Of a stretch of 6,022 nucleotides of DNA, positions 5,399 through 6,022 are shown one piece after another; position 1 is the stretch's first letter; each line of letters opens with the position of its first letter. A program made the translations under genes and the position numbers. The DNA is from an uncultured Mucilaginibacter sp. GTDB taxonomy: Bacteria; Bacteroidota; Bacteroidia; Sphingobacteriales; Sphingobacteriaceae. The notes beneath the pieces were generated by a model. It worked only from the letters and a program-made list of their open reading frames with translations. It was not told the origin of the DNA and searched no databases. The stretch spans positions 1 to 6,022 of the forward strand of contig CAISKH010000406.1 of NCBI GenBank assembly GCA_903885865.1, given 5' to 3'.

Positions 5399-6022
5399 CT
5401 AAGGCCGTGGTCCATAATGGGGCATCGGCTGGCCCAGTTCCAGTGCACCAAGGTCGGGTGCGTTGCCGCCATAGCCATCGGTTACATTGGGTATCACGGC
5501 GCCATGGTCCACTGCCGCCGAGCCGGGTTTCAGCCGGAAGTCCAGGTCCTTAGCGTCGTATAGCTTTGTCACCGCTTTGAGGTCTTTAGCATCCAGCATC
5601 GGCACATGCTCAAAGATGTCGTAATCAAGTAGCACCGAATGCGTGTCCTGGTGCGTCTCGGCGCTGTACTGGGCTAGCGTAGCATACCGGCGCGTCACCA
5701 GCGTTTTGCCGGGCGGGGCCTGCACACCGGGCTGCGCCCCCAGCAGGTCGCGGAAATCCTGTGCCACGCCCCAGGGCGGCGAGCTCCATTCAAAACTCAC
5801 CGTCGCACCCGGATTAACGCGAAAGCCGTTATAATCAGACGAGGTGTAGTTGGTATAGGTGTTCACCGCTAATATGGCGGGCGCGCTGTTCTCGCCCAGC
5901 ATCAGGTTGTTCATCCAATGACTATTGGAGGTGGTGCGCGCGCTGGTTTCGCTCAGGATGGTGTTGTTGAGGAAGACCATGCCGGGCGAGCCGTTAGAGG
6001 TACGGGTTGAGCCGCCGGGCGC
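5399..6022 (-). CDS. Probable secreted right-handed parallel beta-helix protein, C-terminal part (5' end outside window)
   Basis: The frame is open to the window edge, so 207 residues of a longer protein are visible. The ATG at 5980 is an internal codon inside GSPGMVFLNNTI. The pattern of short strands and Asn ladders (MVFLNNTILSETSA, then NSHWMNNLMLGE) is typical of right-handed parallel beta-helix proteins such as pectate-lyase-like or chondroitinase-B-like enzymes. The closing segment DFRLKPGSAAVDHGAVIPNV followed by GGNAPDLGALELGQ is the common C-terminal cap of such proteins in Bacteroidota. Catalytic residues would lie mostly upstream, so substrate and activity cannot be named. Base composition is distinctly G/C-rich compared with the zeta-like region next to it. 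The stop codon lies three bases from the octamer array. The product is presumably exported, but the signal peptide is out of view. Confidence 0.75.
   Translation of the reverse strand, partial: APGGSTRTSNGSPGMVFLNNTILSETSARTTSNSHWMNNLMLGENSAPAILAVNTYTNYTSSDYNGFRVNPGATVSFEWSSPPWGVAQDFRDLLGAQPGVQAPPGKTLVTRRYATLAQYSAETHQDTHSVLLDYDIFEHVPMLDAKDLKAVTKLYDAKDLDFRLKPGSAAVDHGAVIPNVTDGYGGNAPDLGALELGQPMPHYGPRP

Noticed and set aside
5643..5834. Plus-strand open frame opposite the beta-helix gene.
   Set aside because: It is antisense in a G/C-rich gene, where long spurious frames are common, and shows no domain signature.

Overview
The window looks like chromosomal DNA from a member of the Bacteroidota, most likely a Sphingobacteriaceae-type soil or plant-associated genus such as Mucilaginibacter or Pedobacter. 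This is inferred from the protein families (DUF1080, secreted NHL and SUMF1 proteins), A/T-rich start contexts without Shine-Dalgarno sequences, and promoter-like pairs resembling the Bacteroidota -33 TTTG / -7 TAnnTTTG consensus.

Layout. (1) 1-360, plus strand: C-terminal three quarters of rlmH, a housekeeping 23S rRNA methyltransferase. (2) 371-2457, minus strand: two exported proteins, an NHL-repeat beta-propeller (1336-2457) followed by a DUF1080 / 3-keto-disaccharide hydrolase-like protein (371-1255). Their promoter, leader and first six codons lie in an imperfect direct repeat (1236-1320 and 2438-2521), although the rest of the two genes is unrelated. (3) 2682-3713, plus strand: an exported SUMF1/FGE-fold protein with a PEGA-like N-terminal domain, lacking one of the two catalytic cysteines of true formylglycine-generating enzymes. 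(4) 3758-5101, minus strand: an A/T-rich group of three genes, an 80-aa orphan whose stop codon abuts the start of a zeta-toxin-like P-loop kinase gene, then a small DUF4157 protein with a HEAWH motif. (5) 5102-5398: a gene-free stretch holding two hairpins, an 18-bp perfect palindrome and a tandem array of nine 8-bp units. (6) 5399-6022, minus strand: the C-terminal part of a G/C-rich, probably secreted right-handed parallel beta-helix protein, cut by the window edge.

How the genes may work together. The NHL and DUF1080 proteins are probably co-regulated and act outside the cytoplasm, perhaps in carbohydrate processing. The 80-aa/zeta-like pair has the architecture of a toxin-antitoxin or nucleotide-kinase module. 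The DUF4157 gene downstream belongs to a domain family associated with polymorphic toxins and contractile injection systems. I see no complete new defence or mobile system. The most unusual signals are the duplicated promoter/leader cassette on two unrelated genes and the compact composite repeat at 5228-5395.
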